DNA of 64,000 bases from Halorarius litoreus (GTDB lineage: Archaea; Halobacteriota; Halobacteria; Halobacteriales; Haloarculaceae): assembly GCF_024362405.1 (NCBI RefSeq), contig NZ_CP101454.1:3348001-3412000 (forward strand). The letters are read 5' to 3'. This document shows, piece by piece, positions 27,914 to 36,561 of this stretch. The position numbers and the translations under genes were made by a program. Below the pieces are notes generated by a model. That model saw nothing but the letters and a program-made list of their open reading frames with translations, was not told where the DNA came from and did not search any database. Position 1 is the first letter of the stretch, and each line of letters begins with the position of its first letter.

Positions 27914-28342
27914 ATGTACGAGCGCATTCTCGTGCCGACCGATGGAAGCGCCGAGGGGACCGCCGCGTTCGACCACGCGGTCGACCTCGCTGCGGCCGTC
28001 GGCGCGGCCGTCACCGTCCTCTACGTCGCAGACACGAACAGCGATAGCGTCACCCTCGTCGGCGGCGAGGTCGTCGACGCGCTCGAACAGGAAGGGGAGC
28101 GAATCGTCGCCGAGAGTGTCGAGCGGGCGAGCGACTCGGGCGTCGCGGTCACGACGGCCGTCGAGCAAGGGGACCCGCCGGCGACCATCCTCGACTACGC
28201 CGACCGCGAGGGGTGTGACCTCATCGTCATCGGGGCCCGCGGGAGCCGTGGCGTCCGCGACTACCTCCTCGGGAGCACGACCGAGCGCGTTGTGCGCGGG
28301 ACGACGACGCCCGTGTTGACCATCACCCCCGAGGAGGAGTGA
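27914..28342 (+). CDS. Universal stress protein (UspA family)
   Basis: A 142-residue single-domain UspA protein beginning YERILVPTDGS. The ATP-binding motif is present: GARGSRGVRDYLLGSTTE near residue 108, matching G-x2-G-x9-G-S/T. Its TGA overlaps the GTG of the next gene by four bases, so it is translationally coupled to a membrane transporter; a regulatory subunit role is likely, as for other Usp-transporter pairs. Confidence 0.92.
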   Translation: MYERILVPTDGSAEGTAAFDHAVDLAAAVGAAVTVLYVADTNSDSVTLVGGEVVDALEQEGERIVAESVERASDSGVAVTTAVEQGDPPATILDYADREGCDLIVIGARGSRGVRDYLLGSTTERVVRGTTTPVLTITPEEE

Positions 28343-29439
28343 GGGACGGTCGTCCCGACGGTCCCCACGGACCCGTCGACCGGCTCGTCCGCGCGACGAC
28401 CACACCGCTGGGTCTCATGGTCGCCGTCGGGCTGTTCCTCTTCGCCGTCCAACTCCTCGGCGGGGCGACCGAAGCGCTCTCGCCGCTCATCGAACGGCTC
28501 CTGCGGCGGGCGCTCGTCGGGCCGTTCCCGGCGCTCGGCATCGGCTGGCTCGCCTCGTACCTGCTCGCGAACGGGTCGGTCGTCGCCGCGCTCGCCGTCT
28601 CGCTGTTCGCTGCCGACCTCGTGACGCCCACCGAGCTGTTCCTGCTCGTCTCGGGGTCGCGGCTGGGAGCCGCCGGCGTCGTGCTGTTCATCGGGGCGCT
28701 CGACTTCCTCGCCCGACGCGAAGCCGGGCTCCGCGAGTCGCTGCGACTCGGCGTGCTCACGTTCGTCTGTACGTACGCTGTGTTCGTCCCGAGCACGGTC
28801 GTCGGCTACCTCGCGCTCCCGTGGGCGGACCCGCTCGTGGCGCTGTTCTCGGGCGTCACCGGGCTCCTGATTCGGTCGCTCAGCATGCTCCGGCCGGTCG
28901 CACTCGGCATCGTCGACCAGCTCGGAGCCACAGGGGGGTTCCTGCTCGCGGTGGTCCTGCTGCTCGTCAGCCTCCGGCTGTTCGACCGAACGTTCGCCCG
29001 TCTCGACACGGACCACCTCCGCGACCGGTACTTCGGCTATCTCTCCCGGGTATGGCTCTCGTTTCTCGCGGGGCTGCTATTGACTGGTATCACGACGAGC
29101 ATCACGTTCTCGCTCGGCGTCGTCGTCCCGCTCTATAACCGCGAGTACCTCACCCGGCGCGAGACCGTCCCCTACATCCTCGGGGCGAACATCGGGACGT
29201 TCTCCGACACGCTCGTCGTCGCCGTGGTCCTCGAGTCGCCGGTCGCCGTGGCGACCGTCGCCGCCGTGATGGGGCTCGGGCTCGCCGTCACCCTGGTCGC
29301 GCTGCTCCGGTTCGAGTGGTTCTATCGACGGGTGAGAGCGATACAGATGCGAATCGTCACCGACCGCCGCGTGTTCGTTGCGTTCCTCCTCGGAATCGGG
29401 GTCGTGCCGCTGGGGCTGACGCTGTTGCGGACGGGGTAG
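28339..29439 (+). CDS. Na/phosphate-cotransporter-like (PNaS family) membrane protein
   Basis: A 366-residue membrane protein with about eight to nine hydrophobic segments. LFLFAVQLLGGATEAL near residue 30 and GITTSITFSLG together with ILGANIGTFSDTL near 278 resemble the repeated QSSS/GxNIGTT elements of Na/phosphate cotransporter II proteins, although the QS motifs are altered (TTSIT, TFSDT), so phosphate may not be the substrate. Starts with GTG within the UspA stop. The UspA partner is presumably cytoplasmic. Confidence 0.75.
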   Translation: MRDGRPDGPHGPVDRLVRATTTPLGLMVAVGLFLFAVQLLGGATEALSPLIERLLRRALVGPFPALGIGWLASYLLANGSVVAALAVSLFAADLVTPTELFLLVSGSRLGAAGVVLFIGALDFLARREAGLRESLRLGVLTFVCTYAVFVPSTVVGYLALPWADPLVALFSGVTGLLIRSLSMLRPVALGIVDQLGATGGFLLAVVLLLVSLRLFDRTFARLDTDHLRDRYFGYLSRVWLSFLAGLLLTGITTSITFSLGVVVPLYNREYLTRRETVPYILGANIGTFSDTLVVAVVLESPVAVATVAAVMGLGLAVTLVALLRFEWFYRRVRAIQMRIVTDRRVFVAFLLGIGVVPLGLTLLRTG

Positions 29440-29457
29440 CGACCACCGAACGACGGC

Positions 29458-30000
29458 TCAGTCGTCGGCGGGTTTGACCTGCTCGGCGAACTTCTCACGG
29501 ACCTTCCGAATCTTCGGGTCGGCGTTGAACTGGCAGTAGCCGTCCGCGGGGTTCTTCTCGTAGTAGTCCTGGTGGTACTCCTCGGCCTCCCAGAACGTGT
29601 CGAGCGGTTCGACTTCGGTGACGATGTCGTCGTCGTAGACGCCCTCCGATTCGAGCCCCTCGATGAACGCCTCGACCGCCTGTTTCTGGGCGTCGTCGTG
29701 GTAGAGGACGATGGAGCGGTACTGGCTGCCCACGTCCGGCCCCTGTCGGTTGAGGGTCGTCGGGTCGTGAATCATGAAGAACACCTCCAGCAGCTTCTCG
29801 TAGGAGAGCTTCGCGGGGTCGTACTCGACCTGCACGACCTCGGCGTGGCCGGTCGTCTCTCGGCACACCTCCTTGTACGTCGGGTTGTCCTTGTGGCCCC
29901 CCGCGTAGCCGGAGGTCACCTCGTGGACGCCGTCGAGTTCCTTGAGTGCGGCCTCGGTACACCAGAAGCAGCCGCCGCCGAACGTCGCAGTCTCGGTCAT
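29458..30000 (-). CDS. msrA: Peptide methionine-S-sulfoxide reductase
   Basis: Repairs methionine-S-sulfoxide in proteins. The 180-residue protein has the active-site GGGCFWCTEA with catalytic Cys near residue 11, GYAGGHKDNPTYKEVC near 31, and GSQYRSIV and YHQDYY further on, all expected of MsrA. Resolving cysteines may be Cys14, Cys46 or the late GYCQF one. The ATG ending at 30000 is used; upstream frame is not conserved-looking. Monocistronic and convergent with the transporter gene. Confidence 0.96.
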   Translation of the reverse strand: MTETATFGGGCFWCTEAALKELDGVHEVTSGYAGGHKDNPTYKEVCRETTGHAEVVQVEYDPAKLSYEKLLEVFFMIHDPTTLNRQGPDVGSQYRSIVLYHDDAQKQAVEAFIEGLESEGVYDDDIVTEVEPLDTFWEAEEYHQDYYEKNPADGYCQFNADPKIRKVREKFAEQVKPADD

Positions 30001-30104
30001 ACCCACGATAGGGGTCCCAGCCGCTTTTACCCTCCGGCGGCGGTACAAAAGTCGCCTGCATCCATGGGGACCAACTATATGACGGCCCCACCGCAGGAAC
30101 TGCT

Positions 30105-31796
30105 ATGAGCGACTACACGGGCGCCGACCTGTTCGTCGACACGCTCGAACAGTACGGCGTCAGCCACGTGTTCGGCAACCCCGGCACGACCGAACTGCCG
30201 GTGATGGAGGCTCTCTCAGGCTCCGAGCTAGAGTACGTCCTCGCTCTGCAGGAGGACATCGCCGTCGGGATGGCCGCCGGCTACGCGCAGACTCGCCGTT
30301 ACCACAGCCACCACGACGACGCCATCATGCCAGCCGGCGTCGTCAACCTCCACATCACGCCGGGGCTCGCCCACGGCATCGGTAACACTTACGGCGCGGA
30401 GTTCGCCGGTGCCCCCTTGGTACTCACGGCGGGCAACCACGAGCTCGACTTCCGCCACGAGAAACCCCTCCTCACGGGGGACCTCGAACAGATGGTCGAC
30501 CAGTTCTGCAAAGACAGCGCCGAGGTGACGCACATCGACGCGCTCCCGATGCTCCTCCGACGGGCGTTCCGGACGGCGCTGACTCCTCCGACAGGCCCCG
30601 TGTTCCTCGGGCTCCCGGTCGACGTGATGATGGAGGAGACCGAGGCCGCCCCACAGCGGCTCGGCCCCATCCCCGACGCTGGTGCGGGCGACCCGCGACA
30701 GATCTCTGCGGCCGCGGAACACCTGGTCGACGCCGACAACCCCGTCATCGTGCTCGGCGATCACGTCGCCCGCGCGGGGAGCGAGGCTGTCGACGCCGCC
30801 GTTCGGCTCGCAGAGGCGACGGGCGCGCGCATCCACGGGGAGATTCTCGCCTGCGAGGTGAACTTCCCGACCACCCACGACCAGTGGATCTCCTTCATCG
30901 GCCCGGACGAGGGCATCGCGTCGATGCTGATGAACACGGACACGCTCGCGTTCGTCGGCTGTTCGACCAACACGACGCTCCTCCGACACGAGAACCCCCT
31001 CGTCCCCGACGATGCTACGACCATCCACGTCTCGCAGGACGCCTACGAGGTCGGGAAGAACGAACCGGCAGACGCCGCGGTCGTCGGTGACCCCGGCCGC
31101 GTGATGGACGCCATCGCCGCCCAGGTCGAGGGGCGACTTGACGAGGAGACGCGCCAGGAGCGGCTCCAGTACGTCGAGACGATGAAGTCCTCGCTCGCCG
31201 GGACGATGAAGCAGCTCGGCGAGGACCCCAAACCGGAGGGAGACACCCGCTCGTCGAAGGCCGAACTCGTCGACACGATGAGCGAGGTCTGCCCGGACGC
31301 CTACGTCGTCGACGAGGGCATCACCTCGAAGTTCGCGCTGCTCACGCGCTTCGACTTCGAGGCCGAGCAGTACGTCTCGAACAAGGGTGGCGGGCTGGGC
31401 TACGGCCTCCCGGCGAGCGTCGGCGCAGCTATCGCCGAGTCACAGACCGACGACCCGCGTGACGTGGTCGGCTACATCGGCGACGGCTCGTACCTGTACT
31501 ACCCGAACACGCTCTATACGGCCGCGCGTCACGACGTGGACCTCACCGTCGTCGTCCCGGACAACCGCAACTACCGCATCCTGAAAGACAACACGAACAC
31601 GATGCTCGGCGGGACGGACGAGGACCACGAGTTCGTCGGGATGGACTTCGACCCGCACGTCGACATCCCCGCGAACGCCGAGAGCCACGGCGCACGGGGG
31701 CACCTCGTCGAGACGCCCGACGATATCGCCGACGTGCTGGCAGAGGCGATCGACACGTCAGGCCCGGACGTCCTCGACGTCCTTGTCCACGACTGA
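30105..31796 (+). CDS. Thiamine-diphosphate enzyme, benzoylformate-decarboxylase/acetolactate-synthase-like
   Basis: A 563-residue ThDP enzyme with PYR, central and PP domains: VFGNPGTTELPVMEAL near residue 22 with the catalytic Glu in ALQEDIAVGMAAGYA near 48, NPVIVLGDHV near 210, and the ThDP/Mg motif GDGSYLYYPNTLYTA with NRN near 463-490. It lacks the FAD-domain signature of acetolactate synthase, so a 2-oxoacid decarboxylase of the benzoylformate type is the best guess. Monocistronic with TATA-like CAACTATATGA about 30 bases upstream. Confidence 0.85.
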   Translation: MSDYTGADLFVDTLEQYGVSHVFGNPGTTELPVMEALSGSELEYVLALQEDIAVGMAAGYAQTRRYHSHHDDAIMPAGVVNLHITPGLAHGIGNTYGAEFAGAPLVLTAGNHELDFRHEKPLLTGDLEQMVDQFCKDSAEVTHIDALPMLLRRAFRTALTPPTGPVFLGLPVDVMMEETEAAPQRLGPIPDAGAGDPRQISAAAEHLVDADNPVIVLGDHVARAGSEAVDAAVRLAEATGARIHGEILACEVNFPTTHDQWISFIGPDEGIASMLMNTDTLAFVGCSTNTTLLRHENPLVPDDATTIHVSQDAYEVGKNEPADAAVVGDPGRVMDAIAAQVEGRLDEETRQERLQYVETMKSSLAGTMKQLGEDPKPEGDTRSSKAELVDTMSEVCPDAYVVDEGITSKFALLTRFDFEAEQYVSNKGGGLGYGLPASVGAAIAESQTDDPRDVVGYIGDGSYLYYPNTLYTAARHDVDLTVVVPDNRNYRILKDNTNTMLGGTDEDHEFVGMDFDPHVDIPANAESHGARGHLVETPDDIADVLAEAIDTSGPDVLDVLVHD

Positions 31797-31797
31797 G

Positions 31798-32034
31798 TTA
31801 CCGCTTCAGTCGGACCTCGTCGTCGGTGATGTGGTCGACGTTCGACGACTCCAGCGGGTAGGTGTCCTCGTCGATATCCCCCCAGCCGAACCGGGAGAGC
31901 ACCTTGTCGGCGATGCTCGGGTCGGGGTCGACGTACCCGGTCCCGTCTCGCACGGTTGTGATCATGCCGACCTTGTTGCCGTTCTCGTCTACGACGCGTT
32001 TCCCTTCGTCTTTCTCGGTTAGTGTTTGGCTCAT
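31798..32034 (-). CDS. PRC-barrel-like small protein
   Basis: A 78-residue acidic protein: MSQTLTEKDEGKRVVDENGNKVG, then VRDGTGYVDPDP and a final EVRLKR. The pattern VVDENGNKVGMI is the first strand pair of a PRC-barrel domain, a fold found in photosynthetic reaction centre H subunits and RimM. Members of this kind are common small haloarchaeal proteins of unknown role. One base separates its stop from the convergent ThDP gene. Confidence 0.78.
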   Translation of the reverse strand: MSQTLTEKDEGKRVVDENGNKVGMITTVRDGTGYVDPDPSIADKVLSRFGWGDIDEDTYPLESSNVDHITDDEVRLKR

Positions 32035-32226
32035 GGGGTGTACCCCGGGCGAGACAGTTTACCGGTGCTGAAAAAGCGGTAGAATCGTTCAGATGGTTAC
32101 GCGCTCGTAAGCTGCGGCGACGTCGAGAAAGCCGACCGTACTGTCAGTTCCCTTTGCGACCGTAACCTCGGCTTTCGAAACGACAGGAAACACTTATTCC
32201 TGGGAAGGCGAACGGACAGTCGATTG

Positions 32227-32997
32227 ATGGCGACGTCCGACCAGTCGGCGGGTGCGACGGGGGGAATCGATCTACGGGGGGACGACCCGCGCCTGACGGA
32301 ACGGTTCCTCAGGCGCGTCGACCGGGGCAGTGACGACCCGGTGTGGCTCGTGGGGGTCGTCCACGACCACCCAGCGAGCGTCCACCGTGCGCGTTCGGTG
32401 GTCCAGGCGACGAATCCCGACGTGCTCGCGATCGAGGTGCCACCGCTCGCCGCACCGCTGTTCGAGCAGTACGCGACCGACGGCCACGAGCCGCCGCGGC
32501 TCGGCGGGGAGTACAGCGCCGCCATACAGGCGGCGCCCGGCGCCCGCGTCGTCGGCATCGACGCTCCGAACCGCCGGTTCTTCGCGGCGCTCTCGCGGAC
32601 GTGTCTCGACGAGCGCGTCTCGCTGTCGACGGCCCGACGGCTGGCCGACGGCGTGGCCGACGCCTCGCGGACGGCAGTCACGGCCCGACTGCTCGCGGCC
32701 GTCTCGGCTGCAACGTCGTACACCGCTGCTGCGGACCGGGCGTTCGACCACGACCACGACTGCTCGTCCCGTGACGACGCCGAGACGCAGGCTGCCGCCG
32801 AACGAGCGGTGGTCGACCGAATCGAGAAGACGCTCGCCGTACTGGACCGTCCCGCCGCACTCAGAATCCGCGACGAGACCCGAGAGGCGTGTATGAGCCG
32901 GCGCATCGCCGAACTGTCGACGAGTGGGGTCGTCGTCGCTGTCGTCGGCGTCGGTCACCTCGACGCCCTGGCCGACGGGCTCAGCGAGACGGCGTGA
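32227..32997 (+). CDS. TraB/GumN-like protein
   Basis: A 256-residue protein beginning after a TTG-ATG at 32224. VWLVGVVHDHPASV near residue 40, VLAIEVPPLAAPLFEQY near 66 and LGGEYSAAIQAA near 96 with late VVVAVVGVGHLDAL resemble the TraB/PrgY/GumN group, which has an EREase-like fold and proposed metalloprotease activity. It lacks the C-terminal membrane anchors of archaeal PrgY-type proteins. A TATA-like CACTTATTCC lies at 32192-32201. Convergent with the acyl-CoA dehydrogenase gene. Confidence 0.75.
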   Translation: MATSDQSAGATGGIDLRGDDPRLTERFLRRVDRGSDDPVWLVGVVHDHPASVHRARSVVQATNPDVLAIEVPPLAAPLFEQYATDGHEPPRLGGEYSAAIQAAPGARVVGIDAPNRRFFAALSRTCLDERVSLSTARRLADGVADASRTAVTARLLAAVSAATSYTAAADRAFDHDHDCSSRDDAETQAAAERAVVDRIEKTLAVLDRPAALRIRDETREACMSRRIAELSTSGVVVAVVGVGHLDALADGLSETA

Positions 32998-33004
32998 GCC
33001 CTAG

Positions 33005-34144
33005 CTACAGCAGCCCGTCGGCGATGATGTTCTTCTGAATCTCGGAGGTGCCGTCGTAGATCTTCGTGATACGCGCGTCCCGGTAGTAGCGCTCGACGTC
33101 GTGGTCGGCGACGTAACCGGCGCCGCCGTGGACCTGGATGGCCTCGTCGGTCACGTCGACGGCGTGCTCCGAGCAGAACAGTTTCGCCATCGACGCGAGT
33201 CGCGTCGCCTCGGCGTCGTCGCCGGACTCGATGGCGGCGCCTGCACGGTAAGCGAGCGACCGCCCGGCCTCGATGCTCGTCGCCATCTCCGCCAGCTTGT
33301 GGCGGATGGCCTGGAACTCCCCGATGGGGCGGTCGAACTGCTCGCGCTCCTGTGCGTAGGCGACCGCTGCGTCGAACGCCGCCTGTGCGACGCCCGTGGC
33401 CTGTGCAGCCACGTCGGCGCGGGCGGGCGCGAAGAACTCCATCAGCTGGTAGAACCCCCGGTTCAGCTCGCCGACGACGTTCTCCTCGGGCACCCGGAGA
33501 CCGTCGAGGACGATTTCGGCGGTGTCCTGTGCCCGAATCCCGAGCTTGTTGTCGATGCGCGTCGCCCGGTAGCCGTCGACGTCCGTCTCGGTGAGGAACG
33601 CTGTGATGCCACGGTGGCCCGCAGCAGGGTCGGTCTTCGCCATCACGATGGCGACGTCGGCGACCGTCCCGTTGGTGATCCACATCTTGGTGCCGTCGAT
33701 GACCCACTCGTCGCCGTCCTTCTCCGCGCGGGTCTCCATCCCCGCGACGTTCGAGCCGTGCGCGGGCTCCGAGATGCCCGTGGCGATGGGCGTCTCGCCG
33801 CCCGTAATCTTCGAAAGCCACTCGTCTTTCATCCACTCGTCGCCGTACTCGTGTATCATCCCCGTCCCGAAGTCCGCCGCGGCGATGGCGCCACCGACGC
33901 CGGGGTCCGCGCGCCACAGCTCCTCGGTGACGACGAGCGTCGAAATCGCATCCATCCCTGCGCCACCGTAGGCCTCGGGAACGTGGGGCGCGACGAACCC
34001 GAGGGCTGCAGCTTCCTGTCGGAGCTGTTCAGGATACCGCTCCTCGGCCTCGTACTCGCTGGCGACGGGTCGAATCTCGCCCTCGCCGAACCGCCGGACT
34101 GCGTCGCGGACGGCCTCCTGTTCGGAGGTAAGCTGAAAACTCAT
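33005..34144 (-). CDS. Acyl-CoA dehydrogenase with Asp at the base position
   Basis: A 379-residue flavin dehydrogenase: ATGISEPAHGSNVA near residue 120, MWITNGTVAD near 152, QFDRPIGEFQAIRH near 273, QVHGGAGYVADHDVERYYRD near 338. The residue at the usual catalytic Glu is Asp364 in KIYDGTSEIQ (codon GAC), and the alternative helix-G Glu of isovaleryl-type enzymes is not present (PARADVAA). It may be slow, or act on an altered substrate. Last gene of a GlcD-HpcH-acyl-CoA dehydrogenase operon; 24 bases from the HpcH stop. Confidence 0.9.
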   Translation of the reverse strand: MSFQLTSEQEAVRDAVRRFGEGEIRPVASEYEAEERYPEQLRQEAAALGFVAPHVPEAYGGAGMDAISTLVVTEELWRADPGVGGAIAAADFGTGMIHEYGDEWMKDEWLSKITGGETPIATGISEPAHGSNVAGMETRAEKDGDEWVIDGTKMWITNGTVADVAIVMAKTDPAAGHRGITAFLTETDVDGYRATRIDNKLGIRAQDTAEIVLDGLRVPEENVVGELNRGFYQLMEFFAPARADVAAQATGVAQAAFDAAVAYAQEREQFDRPIGEFQAIRHKLAEMATSIEAGRSLAYRAGAAIESGDDAEATRLASMAKLFCSEHAVDVTDEAIQVHGGAGYVADHDVERYYRDARITKIYDGTSEIQKNIIADGLL

Positions 34145-34168
34145 GGGCAGACTTCCGCCCCCGGTGGC

Positions 34169-34933
34169 TTAGTCCTCGCGCAGGGCGCGGTCGGCGACCT
34201 GTCGGGCCTCCCGGTTCCCGCGCTGGAGGTGGACGAAGTCCACGCCAGCGATGAGGAAGTCGAACCCCATCGCCGCGAACCGCTCCGTTCCGTCGGGCGT
34301 GGAACCGAGCGTGCCGACCGGGGTGTCGTGCGCGTCGCCCGCTGCGAGGATACGGTCGACCGCGTCTGTGAACCGCGCGTCGTCGAACGCGCGGAAGCAG
34401 CCCAGGTTGGCGGAGAGGTCGGCGGGCCCGACGAACAGCGCGTCGACGCCGTCGACGGCGGCGATGGCATCGACGTTCGACAATCCCTGTTCGTTCTCGA
34501 TTTGCACGAGCAGGACCGTCTCCTCGTTCGCGTGGTCGTAGTACTCACCGAGGTCACGGCCGTAGTTCGACGAGCGGGTGCCAGCGACACCGCGGTTGCC
34601 CTCGGGCGGGTATTTCGCCGCGTGGACGGCCTCGCGCGCCTCCGCTGCGGTCTCGACCATCGGAACCATCACGCCACGCAGCCCGAGGTCGAGCAGGCGC
34701 TTGATGGCACCCACGTCGTTGTCGAGCGCGCGGGCCAGCGCGACGGCGTCTCCCGGCGCAGCCTCGACGGCACGCGCGAGGTTCGCGATGGTCTCGGTGT
34801 CGTTCGGCGCGTGCTCGGTGTCGAGCATCACGAAGTCGAACTCGGGGGCGGTGAGTTCGGCGACGGCCGGGTCGGAGAGTGCGACCCAGCCGCCAACGAG
34901 CGGCTCGCCCGCGCGGAGTCGGTCGTGGAACAT
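34169..34933 (-). CDS. HpcH/HpaI-family aldolase
   Basis: A 254-residue class II pyruvate-type aldolase/citramalyl lyase fold. GGWVALSDPAVAEL near residue 14, FVMLDTEHAPND near 35, GVMVPMVETAAEA near 86, LVQIENEQGL near 141 (metal Glu) and LFVGPADLSANLG near 165 (metal Asp) match 2,4-dihydroxyhept-2-enedioate/2-keto-3-deoxy-L-rhamnonate aldolases. It would cleave a 2-keto-4-hydroxy acid to pyruvate plus an aldehyde. Middle gene of the operon with a GlcD-like FAD enzyme upstream and an acyl-CoA dehydrogenase downstream. Confidence 0.88.
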   Translation of the reverse strand: MFHDRLRAGEPLVGGWVALSDPAVAELTAPEFDFVMLDTEHAPNDTETIANLARAVEAAPGDAVALARALDNDVGAIKRLLDLGLRGVMVPMVETAAEAREAVHAAKYPPEGNRGVAGTRSSNYGRDLGEYYDHANEETVLLVQIENEQGLSNVDAIAAVDGVDALFVGPADLSANLGCFRAFDDARFTDAVDRILAAGDAHDTPVGTLGSTPDGTERFAAMGFDFLIAGVDFVHLQRGNREARQVADRALRED

Positions 34934-34987
34934 ATCCCACGATGCGGCCGGTGGGGAGAAAAAGCCGTGGCGTCGGTGGCTGTGGAC

Positions 34988-36412
34988 TCAGTCGTCGTCC
35001 GCGAGTCGGACCCGGCCGCCTTCCTCCATCGTCTCGGGAAACACCTTCCCCGGGTTGAGGATGTCCTTGGGGTCGAACGCGCGCTTCACGCGACGCATCA
35101 TCTCGACGCCGACCTCGCCGTGTTCGAGTTCGAGGTACTGGCGCTTCCCCATCCCGATGCCGTGTTCACCGGTGGCGGTCCCGCCCATCTCGATGGCCTT
35201 CTTCACGACCGCGTCGTACAGCTCCTCGCCCGCCTCGAGCTGTGCCTCGTCGTCGGTGTCGACCATCACCGAGTAGTGGACGTTGCCGTCGCCCGCGTGC
35301 CCGAAGCAGGGGACGAGCAGATCGTGCTCCTCGCCGAGGGCCTTCGCGTAGCGGATGATCTCGGGAAGCTTCGAGATGGGGACGGTGATGTCGCCCGGGT
35401 GCAGGGGTTTGAGGTCCGGGTCGTAGCTCTGCAGGGCGAACGCGAGTTCGGTGCGCGCCTTCCAGAGCTGGTCCATCTCACCCTCGTCGGCGATCTCGAA
35501 CTCGATGGCGTCGTGGCTCTCGACGATGGTCTCGAAGAACTCGATCTCCTGCTCGATGCCGTGGTCGCGGTGGAACTCGACGAATATCATCGCCGCGTCG
35601 GGGAGGCCAAGTCCGAGATACTCGTTTGCCATCATCCCCGAGACCTCGTCGATGAGCTCGATCTTCGCCACGTCGACGCCCGAGCGCACCGCGTCGAACA
35701 CCGCTTCCGCGGCGTCGTCGAGCGTGGGGAACAGCGCCCGGCCGCCCCGAATCTCCTGTGGGAGCCCCTCCAGTTGGAGCGTCGCGCGAGTGACGACGCC
35801 GAGCGTTCCCTCCGAGCCGATGATGAGGTCCTTGAGGTTGTAGCCCGCGCTCGTCTTGATCGCCTTCGAGCCACAGGTCATCACCTCCCCCTCGGCGGTG
35901 ACGACCTCGAGTTCGAGCACCCAGTCGCCAACCTCGCCGTACTTCACGGTCTTCTGCCCGGAGGCGTCGTTGACGATCATCCCCCCCACCGTGGAGATGT
36001 TCGCGGAGGAGGGCATCGGTGGGAAGAACATCCCGTGGCGCTCGACGGCCTCGTCGACCTTCGTGCCCATCACGCCCGGCTGGACATCGATCTGGAAGTC
36101 GTCGGGGCGGACGTTCAGCACGTCGTTCATCCTGGTGAGGTCGAGACTGATGCCCTTGAACGCGGGCACGGCGTTACCTTCGAGCGAGGTCCCGGCGGCG
36201 TATGGCGTGACGGGCACCCCCCGTTCGTACGCAGCGGCGAGGACGGCCGCCACGTCATCGGTCGACTCGGGGTAGACGACGGCGTCGGGCGTCACGCCCA
36301 GTCCGGCCTCCTGTCCGCCCCAGTCGGCGGCGTGTGAGCTCCGGTCGGAATCACCGAACGACACCTGCTCGTCGCCGAGAACGTCGGTGAGGAACGTACA
36401 GTCGTACGACAT
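34988..36412 (-). CDS. FAD-linked 2-hydroxyacid oxidase/dehydrogenase (GlcD/D-lactate dehydrogenase type)
   Basis: A 474-residue FAD enzyme of the VAO family. FAD domain: VTPYAAGTSLEGNAVP near residue 70, PPMPSSANISTVGGMIVNDASG near 130, IIGSEGTLGVVT near 197. Cap domain has CFGHAGDGNVHYS near 378 and the terminal GEHGIGMGKRQYL and AFDPKDILNPGKVFP. It oxidises a 2-hydroxyacid to a 2-oxoacid; no iron-sulfur subunit is adjacent. First gene of the operon; minus-strand TATA ATTTATACTC at about 36434-36443 is 22-32 bases before the ATG. Confidence 0.92.
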   Translation of the reverse strand: MSYDCTFLTDVLGDEQVSFGDSDRSSHAADWGGQEAGLGVTPDAVVYPESTDDVAAVLAAAYERGVPVTPYAAGTSLEGNAVPAFKGISLDLTRMNDVLNVRPDDFQIDVQPGVMGTKVDEAVERHGMFFPPMPSSANISTVGGMIVNDASGQKTVKYGEVGDWVLELEVVTAEGEVMTCGSKAIKTSAGYNLKDLIIGSEGTLGVVTRATLQLEGLPQEIRGGRALFPTLDDAAEAVFDAVRSGVDVAKIELIDEVSGMMANEYLGLGLPDAAMIFVEFHRDHGIEQEIEFFETIVESHDAIEFEIADEGEMDQLWKARTELAFALQSYDPDLKPLHPGDITVPISKLPEIIRYAKALGEEHDLLVPCFGHAGDGNVHYSVMVDTDDEAQLEAGEELYDAVVKKAIEMGGTATGEHGIGMGKRQYLELEHGEVGVEMMRRVKRAFDPKDILNPGKVFPETMEEGGRVRLADDD

Positions 36413-36433
36413 ACTCGGACACGTGAGCAGTCG

Positions 36434-36443
36434 AGTATAAATC
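36434..36443 (-). promoter_or_regulatory. TATA box of the GlcD-HpcH-ACAD operon
   Basis: ATTTATACTC on the minus strand, centred about 26 bases before the ATG ending at 36412; a typical leaderless haloarchaeal promoter. Confidence 0.65.
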
Positions 36444-36533
36444 TATCCGCCCCGACGAACGGCCATTTATCACGAGGAGGGGTTCAAATATCCCGACCTT
36501 ATACGCATTAAATCATCGAAACACGTGGGAAGC

Positions 36534-36542
36534 AAGCCTTTA
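36534..36542 (+). promoter_or_regulatory. Putative TATA box of the nadE leader ORF
   Basis: CCTTTAGG lies about 21-28 bases before the ATG at 36562, within an AT-rich stretch (36470-36560) that stands out from its surroundings. If this is the promoter, transcription begins at the leader ORF, not at nadE. Confidence 0.45.
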
Positions 36543-36561
36543 GGACCACGATAGTCCATCA

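Noticed and set aside
33101-36337. A 1078-codon plus-strand frame across three minus-strand genes
   Set aside because: It runs antisense to GlcD, HpcH and the acyl-CoA dehydrogenase and contains low-complexity Arg/Val/Asp repeats typical of shadow frames.
36470-36559. A 29-codon minus-strand frame (MDYRGPKGLL start) in the nadE upstream spacer
   Set aside because: No promoter at the correct distance and opposite to the better-supported leader ORF; could be real if the AT-rich spacer proves conserved.
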